Assembly (NCBI GenBank): GCA_963675135.1
Contig: OY776122.1
Span: forward strand, 80,486,472-80,550,471
DNA: 64,000 bases
From: Galeopsis tetrahit
Taxonomy: Eukaryota > Streptophyta > Magnoliopsida > Lamiales > Lamiaceae
Direction of reading: 5' to 3'
Position 1 is the first letter of the stretch, and the number at the start of each line of letters is the position of its first letter. A program made the translations under genes and the position numbers. Below, in pieces: positions 10,992-20,559 of the stretch. The notes under the pieces are model-generated. The model was not told the origin of the DNA and ran no database searches. It saw only the letters and a list, made by a program, of their open reading frames with translations.

Positions 10992-12148
10992 ATGGGCCTT
11001 AAGAGTGAAAAAGCTTGTAAAGCGAGTCATTTCTTCCTTTACGGCTTCCTTCATTGCTTCAGCAGCCAGCTCTATCTGCTTTTGATGAGTTTGATCCCGA
11101 CTTATCTTATCTAGACGATCAGCAGTAGACTCAAGCTTCTTTGAGTTAATGGCCAACTCGTCTTTGAAATCAGTAGCAGTCTGTCGGAGTAGAGTGTTTT
11201 GCTTTGTTAAATCAGATAGAACAGCTTGAGAATGCACCAACTGATCTTGTGCTTCTCGCCTTTGCTCATCAGCAATCTCAATTTTCACCCTGTAAAGTCT
11301 TTCCATTTTACCCGACTCTTCAGCTAACGATCTAGCAAAAGAGATAGATCTCTTCTCAGAAGTATCCACTTGATTCTGGATAAACCTTTCAACTTCCGCA
11401 TACAACTCTGCTCTGAAAGTTGAGTCCATCTTGTTGACTTCTCCAACAATCAATTCTCTTGAGCTGTCTACAAGTGATTTATTCTGTTCTACCAAAACAT
11501 CTTTCACTTTCGAGTGCAAGAACTCTTCTATCACAGAATGAACAACTTCTTTCAAATCTGTATTTAGCTCGTCAAGATAGCCTGTAGGAAAACCTTGAGA
11601 CGATGACTGAGCTTCACCAACCACATCGTCTTGAACTTTTTCCACAAGTTCCTCTTCATCAAACATAACTGCATCCATGAATTCATCATCCTCTTTTCCA
11701 AAGTCAAAAGAATCAACCTCTTCGGAACTGTCAGCCTCATCTTCAGAAGGTTCTGAGGTTTGAACAGCAATATTAACAAGTTCTGCCTTCTCTTCTTCCA
11801 CTAGCTCAGTCTGAGTTCCAATATCAGACGAGAACTCTTCAACCAAAATTCCATCAGGAATGTTCAATAGCCTCTTCACAAGATCAACTAAGGCTCTTGG
11901 CGGGAATAATTCAGAATGATCTTTAACACCACTATTTTCTTTCTGTTCCATCTCCCAATCCATAAAATTGGAGATTCCACCCATGCCTTGAATTACTTCG
12001 AAAAGATCGTCGGTTGAAGATTTCTTCAGTGCAAACCAGGTGCATATCCTAAGAAGAATTTCAAACTGCTCTGACTCATAGTCCACTTCGAGAGTTGAGA
12101 GCGTCCTCTTCAAATTTCTGGTCATTCGAGATCGAATACGCTTCTCCC

Positions 12149-12379
12149 TCAAACACATAGGATAGTAAACCAGGGAATTAAATCTAACATCAGACGGGGT
12201 CTGAGCAGGTGGGGTCCCTGTCTCAGTTGTTGCAGTGGCAACTGGCATCTTGTCTGACGTAGATGGGTGAGGGGTTTCAACATTTTCTGTTGAGGTAGAA
12301 GGAATATGGATGGTGGTTTCTTGGGGCTTTGATGTGTCTTGGTTTGGTGTGACAACTGTCGGAGTATCAGTTGTGTCAA
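12149..12379 (-). CDS. Hypothetical 76-codon alternative-frame ORF inside ORF3 (element A)
   Basis: This ORF lies in the +1 frame relative to ORF3 and starts about 404 codons into it. Element C has a 76-codon ORF in the same relative frame and place (57307-57537). By eye the two predicted peptides agree at about 60 of 76 positions, including SPKKPPSIF and RQGPHLLRPRLMLDLIP. The peptide is rich in L, P, Q and R and has no known domain. This segment of ORF3 is more conserved between A and C than the acidic linker just before it. It may be a real overlapping gene or only the shadow of a conserved P/T-rich segment. Confidence 0.25.
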   Translation of the reverse strand: MTQLILRQLSHQTKTHQSPKKPPSIFLLPQQKMLKPLTHLRQTRCQLPLQQLRQGPHLLRPRLMLDLIPWFTILCV

Positions 12380-13592
12380 TTTTGGGAGTGTGTAGGGGCT
12401 GACTGGCTCTCAGCGGTCGTGCTGCCAGTGCTTGTGAGGTTGGGGGTACAGGTCGAGGCCTAGATCGATGTGATCTAGCCTTGGTTCGGATAGAAGTAGA
12501 TGGGAGAGAGAGAGGAATTGAAACAGATTGAGTAGAAGTACCAACCTGTGAACTCGACTCGACTGGACGAGTAGGCGATTCAACTCTCACTAGAGTGTAC
12601 ATTTCAGGAATTTGGTCACTCGACTCCTTCTCATGATTTGACTCTTCATCTGACTGAGTCTTCTCCGAGTCGTCTGCACTGGACTCTGCTTCCTCAGATC
12701 CAGCTTGCGAAGAACTCTCCGAATCCGCATACGGCAACACCTCTGAATCATCAAATTGAACTTGCCTTGGGGCAGCTGGCCTTACAGCAGCCTGCTTCTT
12801 CAGTGCCTCTTTCTTTAAATAGAACTTAAGAGGATGAAAGGGCTTTCCCTTGCTCCAATCAGTCTTGTTGGGCATCAATAGTGGGAGTAAGATGCTCAGC
12901 TTGTTACCATATCCAACCGCCTGTGATACTACCCAATTGCGAGTATCAACATCCACTCTAACACTTCTTTCGAAGTACATCATCCTGTCAGCTATCAGCT
13001 TAAACCAGTTACCCTCAGTAATTCCATCATATATAGCTGCCATTATCCTTGTTTTGGCTTGGGTAACTGAGTCATGAGACCCAGTGGCACATAGAAGCAT
13101 CTTGCTTGCTATGTCCAGCAGAGTGCGATATTTTTCCAAGAGTTAACCCTTCTTGGCTGTAGGAGCTTTACCATCCGGTTTTAGTTTCATTTTCTTTCCA
13201 CAGAAGATGCTTAAATACCTCATCTCCTGTCCTTCAGCATACTTTTCCACATCAATCGTTCCGATGGGCAGCTTCAATCTTTCAAATAGAGCTTCTCGAG
13301 TGATTTCCACTCGATTTGAACCGATAAATGATTCGATAACATCTCCTCTTCTGTTGGCGTTGGCATAGAATTCCAAAACTTCTTCCTCCAAAACAACTTG
13401 AGGAAACGCCTCTAGGTAGGGTTTTAGACCGCATCTGGTGCATTTGGTCAAGATTTCTGTATTTCCTGCCGTGTGATTTCCTTCGAAGAACAGAGCCGGT
13501 TCAACATGCACCTTGTTGTCATTTATATATCTCCCGAGATCGAATGGTGCCTGAATGTTTGTACTTACATCGAAAATAGATCGAATCGACAT

Positions 13593-14522
13593 GTTAAATG
13601 ATTTGTAATGAACAAGAAAGTAAATTATGCAAGAAATCAACTGTTAACAAGTAGTAGGATTATGAAACGTGAGGCAAGATGTGTGCAAGTGTTGGGTTTT
13701 GTTTAAAAACTGAATTTTTTTGATCCAACGGTCAAGATCGAGGGATTAGATCCAACGGTTAAGACCTTTGGCATTCGGTTACGGAACCGAGACGAAAATG
13801 TGATTTGATTTTGTAAAAATTGAGATCCGCCTCTCCTATTGGTAGAATGAGGAGTGTACTCATCTGACCTAACATTTTCATATTTTGGCGCGAAATGAAT
13901 GTGTACACCTCATTAAATAGGGGTGTATAAATCCAATTCTAGGATATTCAAATTTTAACACTATCAAATCACTTTAATACCCTTAATTTGTTTCGAATAA
14001 ACACAAACACTTAACACATTTAAATCAAAGAAAACTTAGCTTGTCTGTTCGAGTCCATCCAGAACAGATGAGTAGATCTAAGCTTCATAAGGCGAGTAGA
14101 CTTAATTTTCACAAGACGAGTAGTCTTATGAGTACTAGTCGAGTTCCCCCTTCAACTGTGCGTGTCTATTCTGAACGTCGAACAACTTTATGTACCTGTC
14201 TTATTTTGTGCGACAGATAGTTGAGTAGAATAATTAGAATGAATATCAATTTAAGTCAATGATCAAGGTTCAAACAAGATGACTGTTACCAAACTAAAGA
14301 GTCAACATAAGGATCTTTAAGAAATCAAGGATTCCCCCTTAAATGTATATTCCCTTAGTATTACCCTCAGCTTTACCAGCTTCCTCATCGGGTTGTTTGG
14401 TCAACTTGTCTGACCTTGTATACCTGTCTGTTGAGTGAGTAGATGAGTGCTCTGTGCCTTTTGTGGTAACTTGTCTGTTTCTCGTTTCTTCTTAGGACTG
14501 TACCTGTCTGGTTAGTACATTT
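13593..14522 (-). other. Element A pol-ORF3 spacer
   Basis: About 930 bases without a gene. Two short purine tracts are visible on the minus strand (TTGAAGGGGGAACTCG near 14142-14157 and TTTAAGGGGGAATCC near 14330-14344); related tracts occur in the B and C spacers. How ORF3 is translated from an mRNA in which it follows pol is not evident from the sequence. Confidence 0.6.
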
Positions 14523-15317
14523 CTACATACTAGTAGGATCAAGATCAATTAGTCCTAGACTAATGCATAATTCACGAAATCGGGCCTCAGCTAATGGTTT
14601 TGTGAAAATATCAGCTCTTTGAAAATCAGTATGAATCTTTTCCATGCGAATATCCTTCTTTTCTACATGATCACGTATAAAATGATGTTTCACGTCAACA
14701 TGCTTACATCGTGTGTGCAGAACAGGATTTTGTGTAATGGCAATAGCACTGTTACTATCACAGAAAATAGGAACATTCGATTCACAGATATTATAATCTC
14801 TAAGCTGTTGAATAAGCCATAATAATTGACTACAACAACTACCAGCAGCCATATACTCAGCTTCAGTAGTAGAGGTAGCAACACTTGTCTGCTTTTTCGA
14901 AAACCATGAAATGAGTTTTGTGCCTAAGAATTGACAAGAACCAGATGTAGATTTCCTATCTATTCTACAACCACCAAAATCAGAATCAGAGTAGCCACTT
15001 AGAGATAGATTATCATTTGAAGGATACCATATACCACGATTGATAGTTCCTTTCAAATATTTCAATATCCTTTTAGTGGTTTCCATATGACTCTCTTTTG
15101 GATTAGCTTGAAAGCGAGCACATACACCAACAGAAAATGCAATATCAGGTCTACTAGCAGTCAAGTAGAGTAATGAACCAATAAGACCACGGTAATGAGT
15201 TTGATCAGTACATTTACCATTCTCGTCTGGATCCATCCTGTAAGTAGGTTGCATAGGTACTCCAGAAGATTTACATGTCTTAATACCATACTTGTCTAGT
15301 AGATTACGAGTATACTT
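14523..15317 (-). pseudogene. Element A pol, 3' part (end of RT plus RNase H)
   Basis: Continuation of the pol frame after element B. It contains the end of the RT domain and the copia RNase H with the motifs GLIGSLLYLTASRPDI, GYSDSDFGGCRIDRKSTSG, ATSTTEAEYMAA, FCDSNSAIAITQNPV and a C-terminal ADIFTKPLAEARF. The frame is open to the stop at 14523-14525. With one target copy counted once, it joins exactly in frame with 29885-32376, so B is the only break in A's pol. Confidence 0.9.
15313..15317. repeat. Target site duplication of element B, left copy (TACTT)
   Basis: TACTT is repeated at 29885-29889 directly after the last base of B. Confidence 0.95.
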
Positions 15318-15589
15318 TGTTGGGAATTAAATGAGCTATGTTCTGATTGAATACCAAAACCCCCCCTGAGACATGCCTAATTTATAAATGAATGTGTTCT
15401 AGAGATGGTGGAACATATAGTATTAAGGCTAGATGAGGGGCTAATATGTTAGGAAGCTCTTAGATGATTAGATGCACAGTTTGAGGGGGAACCTATGCTT
15501 TGACGATGATCAAGATGAAGTCCCCTCAAGGCTCAAATTCTGGAACAATCACTTAAGAGCAAGGACACTCTATGAAATTGAAGATGCTC

Positions 15590-15900
15590 TGATCAGGAGA
15601 GTTGTCCAGAGAAGATGCTCTTATGCAAGAAGAAGATTGTAAAGCTCAAAAGGACAAGTCCAATGAAGATGCTCTGATCAGGAGAGTTGTCCAGAGAAAA
15701 TATTCATATGCTCTGATCAGGAGAGTTGTCCAAAGAAGCTAGCCATATGCAAGAACAAGCTTACCTAGCTCAAAAGGACAAGACTACTCAAAGGTTTCTA
15801 TCAGGAGAGTTGTCCAGAGAAGTCAACTCTATGCATAAAGTGCTCTGATGCAAAAAGATTGAATATACTGATCAGGAGAGTTGTCCAGAGGAGTTGTCTC
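15590..15900 (+). repeat. Direct repeats in B LTR (CAGGAGAGTTGTCCAGAG x5)
   Basis: Five copies of the 18-base core occur with spacing of about 40-90 bases (near 15596, 15680, 15719, 15806, 15874), one of them with a single change, and a degenerate sixth near 16097. Many are preceded by GCTCTGAT. They lie about 450-750 bases upstream of the TATA box, a position where repeated enhancer boxes occur in other plant copia LTRs. The regulatory role is inferred. Confidence 0.75.
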
Positions 15901-16346
15901 AGCTAAATTGATCAAGATCAAGTGCTCTGAAAGCCTGAGATCAACTATGCTGAAGAGTTTGAGACAACCAGTCCCTAAAGGTTTTCAAAGAAATAAGCTA
16001 AGACCATCCTCAAGAGAAATAAAGGGAAAGAGCCAAGTCATCTGAAGAAGAGCAAGCCAACCATGCTGAAAAGCAAAACTGCTGATAGTGATAAGGAGAG
16101 TTGTCCAGATGATAAAGAATGTTGTCCTATCATTGGATCAACCTTCAGAAGCCATGTCCAAGTCCTAACAAGAAGTCAAACATTGGGAAAAGTGCTGCAG
16201 AATGAAGACAAAACTGTTACAGCCGTTTATTACCCAAATGAGGACATGTCACTATCAAGAATCTGTCTTCCAGTTTGAAGAACTCAAGGAAGACATTTAT
16301 AGCAATTTGGAGCTGCCTCTCCAACGGGCAAATCCTCCATTTTGTC

Positions 16347-16354
16347 TATAAATA
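16347..16354 (+). promoter_or_regulatory. TATA box of element B 5' LTR
   Basis: TATAAATA in the context GTCTATAAATACAGAAG. The 3' LTR copy is at 28970-28977. Confidence 0.75.
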
Positions 16355-17261
16355 CAGAAGTGTGAAGACCATTTGAAAGCATCCAACCAACCTCAACACA
16401 ATCCAACAAAGCTCAAAGTTCTTACAAGCTAGAGTGCTTTCAAAGCTTTCAAAGACTATCTTAGTCTTCAAACACTTCTTCTAAGCTGTACTACATTGTA
16501 TATCCATACACAAGCTTAGAGAGATATCCTATCCTTATACACTGATCTCCATTGTAAAGGATATCTCATTAGTTGGAACCTTACTTCAATCCTCATATCT
16601 TTCAAGAGTGAAAGTGAGAAGGTTGTAGTAGTAGAAGTGGTAGGAGCTGACTGTTGAGAGAAGAACAGTTCAGTTCTGAGTTGAGAAGAGGGTACTAGGA
16701 CTCTAGACATCCTAGGGATCAATTCACCAAGGAGTGGTGTTCTTGATCAAGTGCACCTTGGCACTATAAAACAAGTTGATTCCAAGAGTGAAGGAATTAT
16801 CCTGTTAAATCAGGGAAAGTGGATGTAGGAGCTTGAGTCTCTGAACCACTATAAACTCTTGTGTTGATTTACTTTACAAGTACTTACATTCATTCAACAC
16901 TGCACACAAAACTGATCTTTCAAAGATACATATTCAAAGAATGTGCAAAACTGTTTTTGGACAACTTCCCTGAAGCTTAACTGGACTGAGTTACATTGAC
17001 TAAGTGATTTCAGAAATTAAAGGAGTCTAAACTTAAAGGGCCAACCACTATTCCGCACATATAACTCCCCTAGATAGTTATTCAACTAAGTACTCAATAG
17101 TACTTAGTAGTTTGATTATCTTAGAAGAGTTAATCTTCTTCAGCAGAATTGTCCAAGACAACCTTGCTGAAACTCTGGTTTGATCATATTAGCAAAAGAA
17201 TTGCATACAAGTGTATTCCCCCCCCATACACTTGTCATATACTCCTTTCAGGACCAACAAG

Positions 17262-17275
17262 TGGTATCAGAGCAG
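17262..17275 (+). promoter_or_regulatory. Element B primer-binding site (initiator tRNA-Met)
   Basis: TGGTATCAGAGCAG lies two bases after the LTR. TGGTATCAGAGC is the usual plant copia PBS complementary to the 3' end of initiator tRNA-Met. Confidence 0.9.
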
Positions 17276-17400
17276 GGGTTCAAAGACCACTGCTTCTGAA
17301 GATCCATCTTGATTTTCAAAACTCACATATTTGGTGTGGTCACTGAACTGATCTCTATCTGAAATCCATTACTTATTAATTGACTGATTCTTATTGAGAT

Positions 17401-19872
17401 ATGGCTAACAACAATGCTGTTCCTCCACCTGCTGTCCAAGGTTTGGACAACATGGCCACAAATCCAGTCAACCATATTTCTCATCACAAACTGCCCATGT
17501 TTTCTATAGACAATTATGATTTCTGGAAAATTAGAATGATGGCTCATCTTGCATCTCTCCATACTGATATGCTAAGAGTAATCACAAGAGGACCTTTTGT
17601 GTTTACTCAAACTAACCCCAGAGTGACAGCTGAGCAAAAAGCAGATGTAAGGGAACTGATTCCCAAAGATGAGGATGACTTCACTGCTGATGAAAAGAGG
17701 AAAGATAATTTGAATTATCTTGCCATGAACACCCTCTATCAAACAATTCCAGATGCAGTTATGGGTAGAGTCTACCACTGCACCACAGCTAAAGAAATTT
17801 GGGATACCCTTGCTGAAATGTGTGAGGGCACTGAAAAAATCAAGGAGAACAAGCTCCAAGTTGCTGTGCAGAAGTTTGAACAATTCTCAATGGGGTCTGA
17901 TGAGTCCATTGACAAATTTGCTGGTAGATTCACTGATGTGATGAATGAGATTAACTCATTGGGCAAGGTCTACACCAAGAGAGAGGTTGGACTGAAAATC
18001 CTAAGGAGTCTCACTCAAAAGTGGGATGTCTATGCTGTGATGATGCAGAATACCAAAGATCTCTCCACCATGCCCATGCAACAAATATTCTCAGAACTTA
18101 AAGCCTATGAGTTTGACCTCAATAGAAGAAAGCCTGTTGAGGAACCTTCAAATCCTACTAAGGGAGTGGCATTCAAAGCCAAAGTTGCTGAACCAGAAAT
18201 GCAACCCACTCCCAGATCATCAAAGACAGTCTCCAAGACTGAAATGAAGGAAGAAATAGCCTTGATGGCTAGAAGGTTTGACAAGCTCAACACAAGGTTT
18301 GGTAGATACAAGAAATTCTACCAAGACAACAAATTCAGGAGAAGATACAATTCCCCTGAAGATCAGGCTGAGGACAAAAAGCCTGAAGAGAAAAGATCAG
18401 AGGACAAGTCCTCTGATAGGAGAAGATCCAGTAGAGCTGATCCTTCTTCATCTAAGAGAAGAGAAGAATCCAAGAAGGATGATGATGAAGACATGTGCTA
18501 TAACTGCAAAAAGAAAGGGCACTTCCAGTATGACTGCCCTGAATTGAGCTCTAAAGAAAGAAGAGAGAGACAAGCTAAAAGAGACAGAAAGTTCACCAAT
18601 AGAAAGGCCATGATGGCTGGTGAAGAATCTGATAGTGCTGAAAGCTTCAACTCTTCTGATGGACTATTCTCCAACAGTGATGATGATGATGATGTCTGCA
18701 ACATGGCTCTTGAGGATGATGAGGTATCCTCTACTTCTAGTTCACCATCATTCATCTCACAAAACACTAGTGAGGTTAACCTGAAACTTTCCCTAGGAAA
18801 GTTGATGGAAGATTTCACTAGATTACAAGAATTTCATGACAATTGTGTGAGAGAAAATGAAAGATTAGCTACTGAACTAACCAAGAACTCTGAGGCAGCT
18901 GTTGATGTCAAGTCTACTGAGTTGTATCACCAAATCTTGAGAAAGCTTGAGGAAGCAAATCTCAGGATAGTTGACCAACAAAAGGAGATTGATGATCAAC
19001 TTCTCTCTCAGAAGAGAAAGGAATTTGAACTTAAAATTCTAAATGCCAAATTTGAAAATCTCTCACATGAGTATGACATTCTTAAATCAAGTGAAGAGAG
19101 CCTGAAACTAAAGATGTCTGCTTTGAACAAATCCTCTAGAGCAATAGAGGAAATTCAAAGTTATCAAAGACCTATGGCTCAAAGAAGTGGATTGGGTTTT
19201 GATCCATTTGAATCTTCACCTTGTCTTAGTGTTGCATCCACAAGTAACACTAAGAGAATCTTTGTTAAGTCAGTGGCACAACAAGCTGAAAAAGAAGTAA
19301 TTCAGCCACTGAACAAAGGAAAGGGCAAATTGAATGAAATGCCTACTCAAGTGATTCAGGAGAATAGGCCAAAACCTAAGGAAATGGCCAAAGCTCCTGA
19401 GCACAAGAGGAATATTGGTCAGCAGAGTAGACCCAATGGAAGGGCAACTCTCCTGAACAATGTTCAGAGGAATTATCCAAGGTATAATCAGCCTAGGCCA
19501 ACTCATCTGAGAAAGCCTCAGCTGAATAGACCTAAGAACAATTATCCTCAAAGGCAGAATAAAATGAGACAACCAAAACCCTCCATGCCAAAGGGTAATG
19601 GTCATAAAAATGCCTTTCCTCAAAGATTTCCTCAAGCTGCACAAAGAACTCATAAGTTCAGGAAAGTGGTCAACTCCTCTGAAACTTACAGAGTTAACAC
19701 ATTCACACATACTTTCCCAAAGGCATTTAAGGGAAAGACAGTGTATGTTGATGCACTAGGAAATCAACTTAGCCACCTTGAATCAATCAGGGTTATTAGG
19801 CAAGTTTGGGTTCCCAAAGGTACAACTAACCTCTCAGGACCCAAAACTCAAAGGGTACCTAAGCCTATCTAA
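17401..19872 (+). CDS. Element B gag polyprotein (823 aa), intact
   Basis: Copia-type capsid and nucleocapsid protein. The N-terminus has the NYDFWKIRMMAHL motif (about residue 39) followed by the UBN2-type gag domain (about residues 80-240), a basic linker, and one CCHC zinc knuckle C-x2-C-x4-H-x4-C at residues 366-379 (MCYNCKKKGHFQYDCP). Behind it come an acidic serine-rich stretch, a coiled coil (about 470-600) and a long basic tail rich in R, K, N, Q and P, longer than a typical copia gag. The ORF stops at TAA (19870-19872), immediately followed by an in-frame ATG of the protease ORF, so gag and protease share a frame with one stop between them. That layout suggests stop-codon readthrough or re-initiation. 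Confidence 0.93.
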   Translation: MANNNAVPPPAVQGLDNMATNPVNHISHHKLPMFSIDNYDFWKIRMMAHLASLHTDMLRVITRGPFVFTQTNPRVTAEQKADVRELIPKDEDDFTADEKRKDNLNYLAMNTLYQTIPDAVMGRVYHCTTAKEIWDTLAEMCEGTEKIKENKLQVAVQKFEQFSMGSDESIDKFAGRFTDVMNEINSLGKVYTKREVGLKILRSLTQKWDVYAVMMQNTKDLSTMPMQQIFSELKAYEFDLNRRKPVEEPSNPTKGVAFKAKVAEPEMQPTPRSSKTVSKTEMKEEIALMARRFDKLNTRFGRYKKFYQDNKFRRRYNSPEDQAEDKKPEEKRSEDKSSDRRRSSRADPSSSKRREESKKDDDEDMCYNCKKKGHFQYDCPELSSKERRERQAKRDRKFTNRKAMMAGEESDSAESFNSSDGLFSNSDDDDDVCNMALEDDEVSSTSSSPSFISQNTSEVNLKLSLGKLMEDFTRLQEFHDNCVRENERLATELTKNSEAAVDVKSTELYHQILRKLEEANLRIVDQQKEIDDQLLSQKRKEFELKILNAKFENLSHEYDILKSSEESLKLKMSALNKSSRAIEEIQSYQRPMAQRSGLGFDPFESSPCLSVASTSNTKRIFVKSVAQQAEKEVIQPLNKGKGKLNEMPTQVIQENRPKPKEMAKAPEHKRNIGQQSRPNGRATLLNNVQRNYPRYNQPRPTHLRKPQLNRPKNNYPQRQNKMRQPKPSMPKGNGHKNAFPQRFPQAAQRTHKFRKVVNSSETYRVNTFTHTFPKAFKGKTVYVDALGNQLSHLESIRVIRQVWVPKGTTNLSGPKTQRVPKPI

Positions 19873-20559
19873 ATGCAGGTACCAATGGGCCACAAGAAGA
19901 GGAGCATGAACAAAAAGACAGCATGGTACCTTGACAGTGGATGCTCAAGGCACATGACTGGAAACAAAGAACTCCTCTCTGAGTTTATTGAAAAAGAAGG
20001 CCCAAATGTCACCTTTGGAGACAGCTCACAAGCAACAACAAAAGGTTATGGTACTTTGATGATTGGTAACATCAAAGTAACCAATGTATCTTATGTAGCT
20101 GGTCTCAAATATAACCTCCTGAGTATCAGTCAATTCTGTGATAAAGATTTTAATGTTGAGTTCTCAAGTGGAAAATGTCTAATCAAAGATAAGACTCAAC
20201 AAACTCTATTGACTGGAACTAGGAAGGGAAATGTGTATTTTGCAGACTGGGACAAGTCTACTGATGCTGCATGTTTCATTGCTAAGTCTACTAGTGAGCA
20301 AAGCTGGTTATGGCATAAGAGGCTAAACCATCTGAACTTCAAATCAATGAACAAACTTGCTAGAAATGCATTAGTTAAAGGACTACCTAATGAGGTTTTT
20401 ATTAAAGAACATGTGTGTAAGCCATGTCAAGAAGGAAAACAGATTAAAGCCTCATTCAAAGGAAAACCAGTCATCTCCACTGAAAGGAGCAAGAACCAAG
20501 TGATATTGAGGAAGCACTTCAAGATGCCAATTGGATCACAGCCATGCAGGAAGAACTGA
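19873..20559 (+). pseudogene. Element B protease and pre-integrase region, truncated
   Basis: Starts at the ATG directly after the gag stop. It carries the aspartic protease motif WYLDSGCSRHMTG (about 19924) and the GAG-pre-integrase zinc-binding block WLWHKRLNHLNFKSMNKLA with the CKPCQEGKQ end (about 20305-20445). After KPVISTERS the frame runs into unrelated residues and stops, because about 1.1 kb (estimated from element A) covering the integrase catalytic core is deleted and the frame is shifted. The junction is near 20490-20505. Confidence 0.9.

Larger units (their letters stand above)
10179..13592 (-). pseudogene. Element A ORF3 (SIRE 'env-like' position), one nonsense codon
   Basis: A long sense ORF downstream of pol, 1137 codons from the ATG at 13592, which matches the corresponding ATG of element C. 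A single in-frame TAA (13145-13143) separates an N-terminal part (13592-13143) from the main part (13142-10179); element C has GAA at that codon. In order: a conserved N-terminal domain to about residue 270, an acidic serine-rich linker, a P/T-rich stretch followed by the YYPMCLREKR motif, a conserved block around GMGGISNF, a long coiled coil (about residues 680-850), a basic KRK-rich patch, and a conserved C-terminal domain ending GTLSD. I see no signal peptide and no transmembrane helix, so an envelope role is not supported. The N-terminal region recalls the plant transposon protein domain found in SIRE elements. Function unknown. Confidence 0.85.
15318..17259 (+). repeat. Element B 5' LTR (1942 bp)
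   Basis: It matches 27941-29884 over its whole length. TATAAATA at 16347-16354 is the likely core promoter. A direct-repeat cluster with CAGGAGAGTTGTCCAGAG lies upstream (15590-15900). It ends in CCAACA just before the PBS. Small open frames inside (for example 16063-16278) recur in the other LTR and are not considered genes. Confidence 0.97.

Noticed and set aside
10801..11085. 94-codon antisense ORF in ORF3 of A, with an equally long counterpart in C (58580-58864, minus) and a longer one in B (25910-26389, minus)
   Set aside because: These lie opposite lysine/glutamate-rich coiled-coil codons, whose complements read as leucine, serine and phenylalanine and are naturally open. Homology of the sense strand explains the match.
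15590..15900. CRISPR-like regularly spaced repeats
   Set aside because: Repeats are in a plant LTR, spacing is irregular and no cas genes exist; plant nuclear DNA is not expected to hold CRISPR arrays.
16063..16278. 71-codon ORF in the B LTR, repeated at 28686-28901, and 75-codon ORFs in the C LTRs (48684-48911, 60561-60788)
   Set aside because: They are in duplicated LTR sequence downstream of or around the promoter, with no domain or signal; open by chance.
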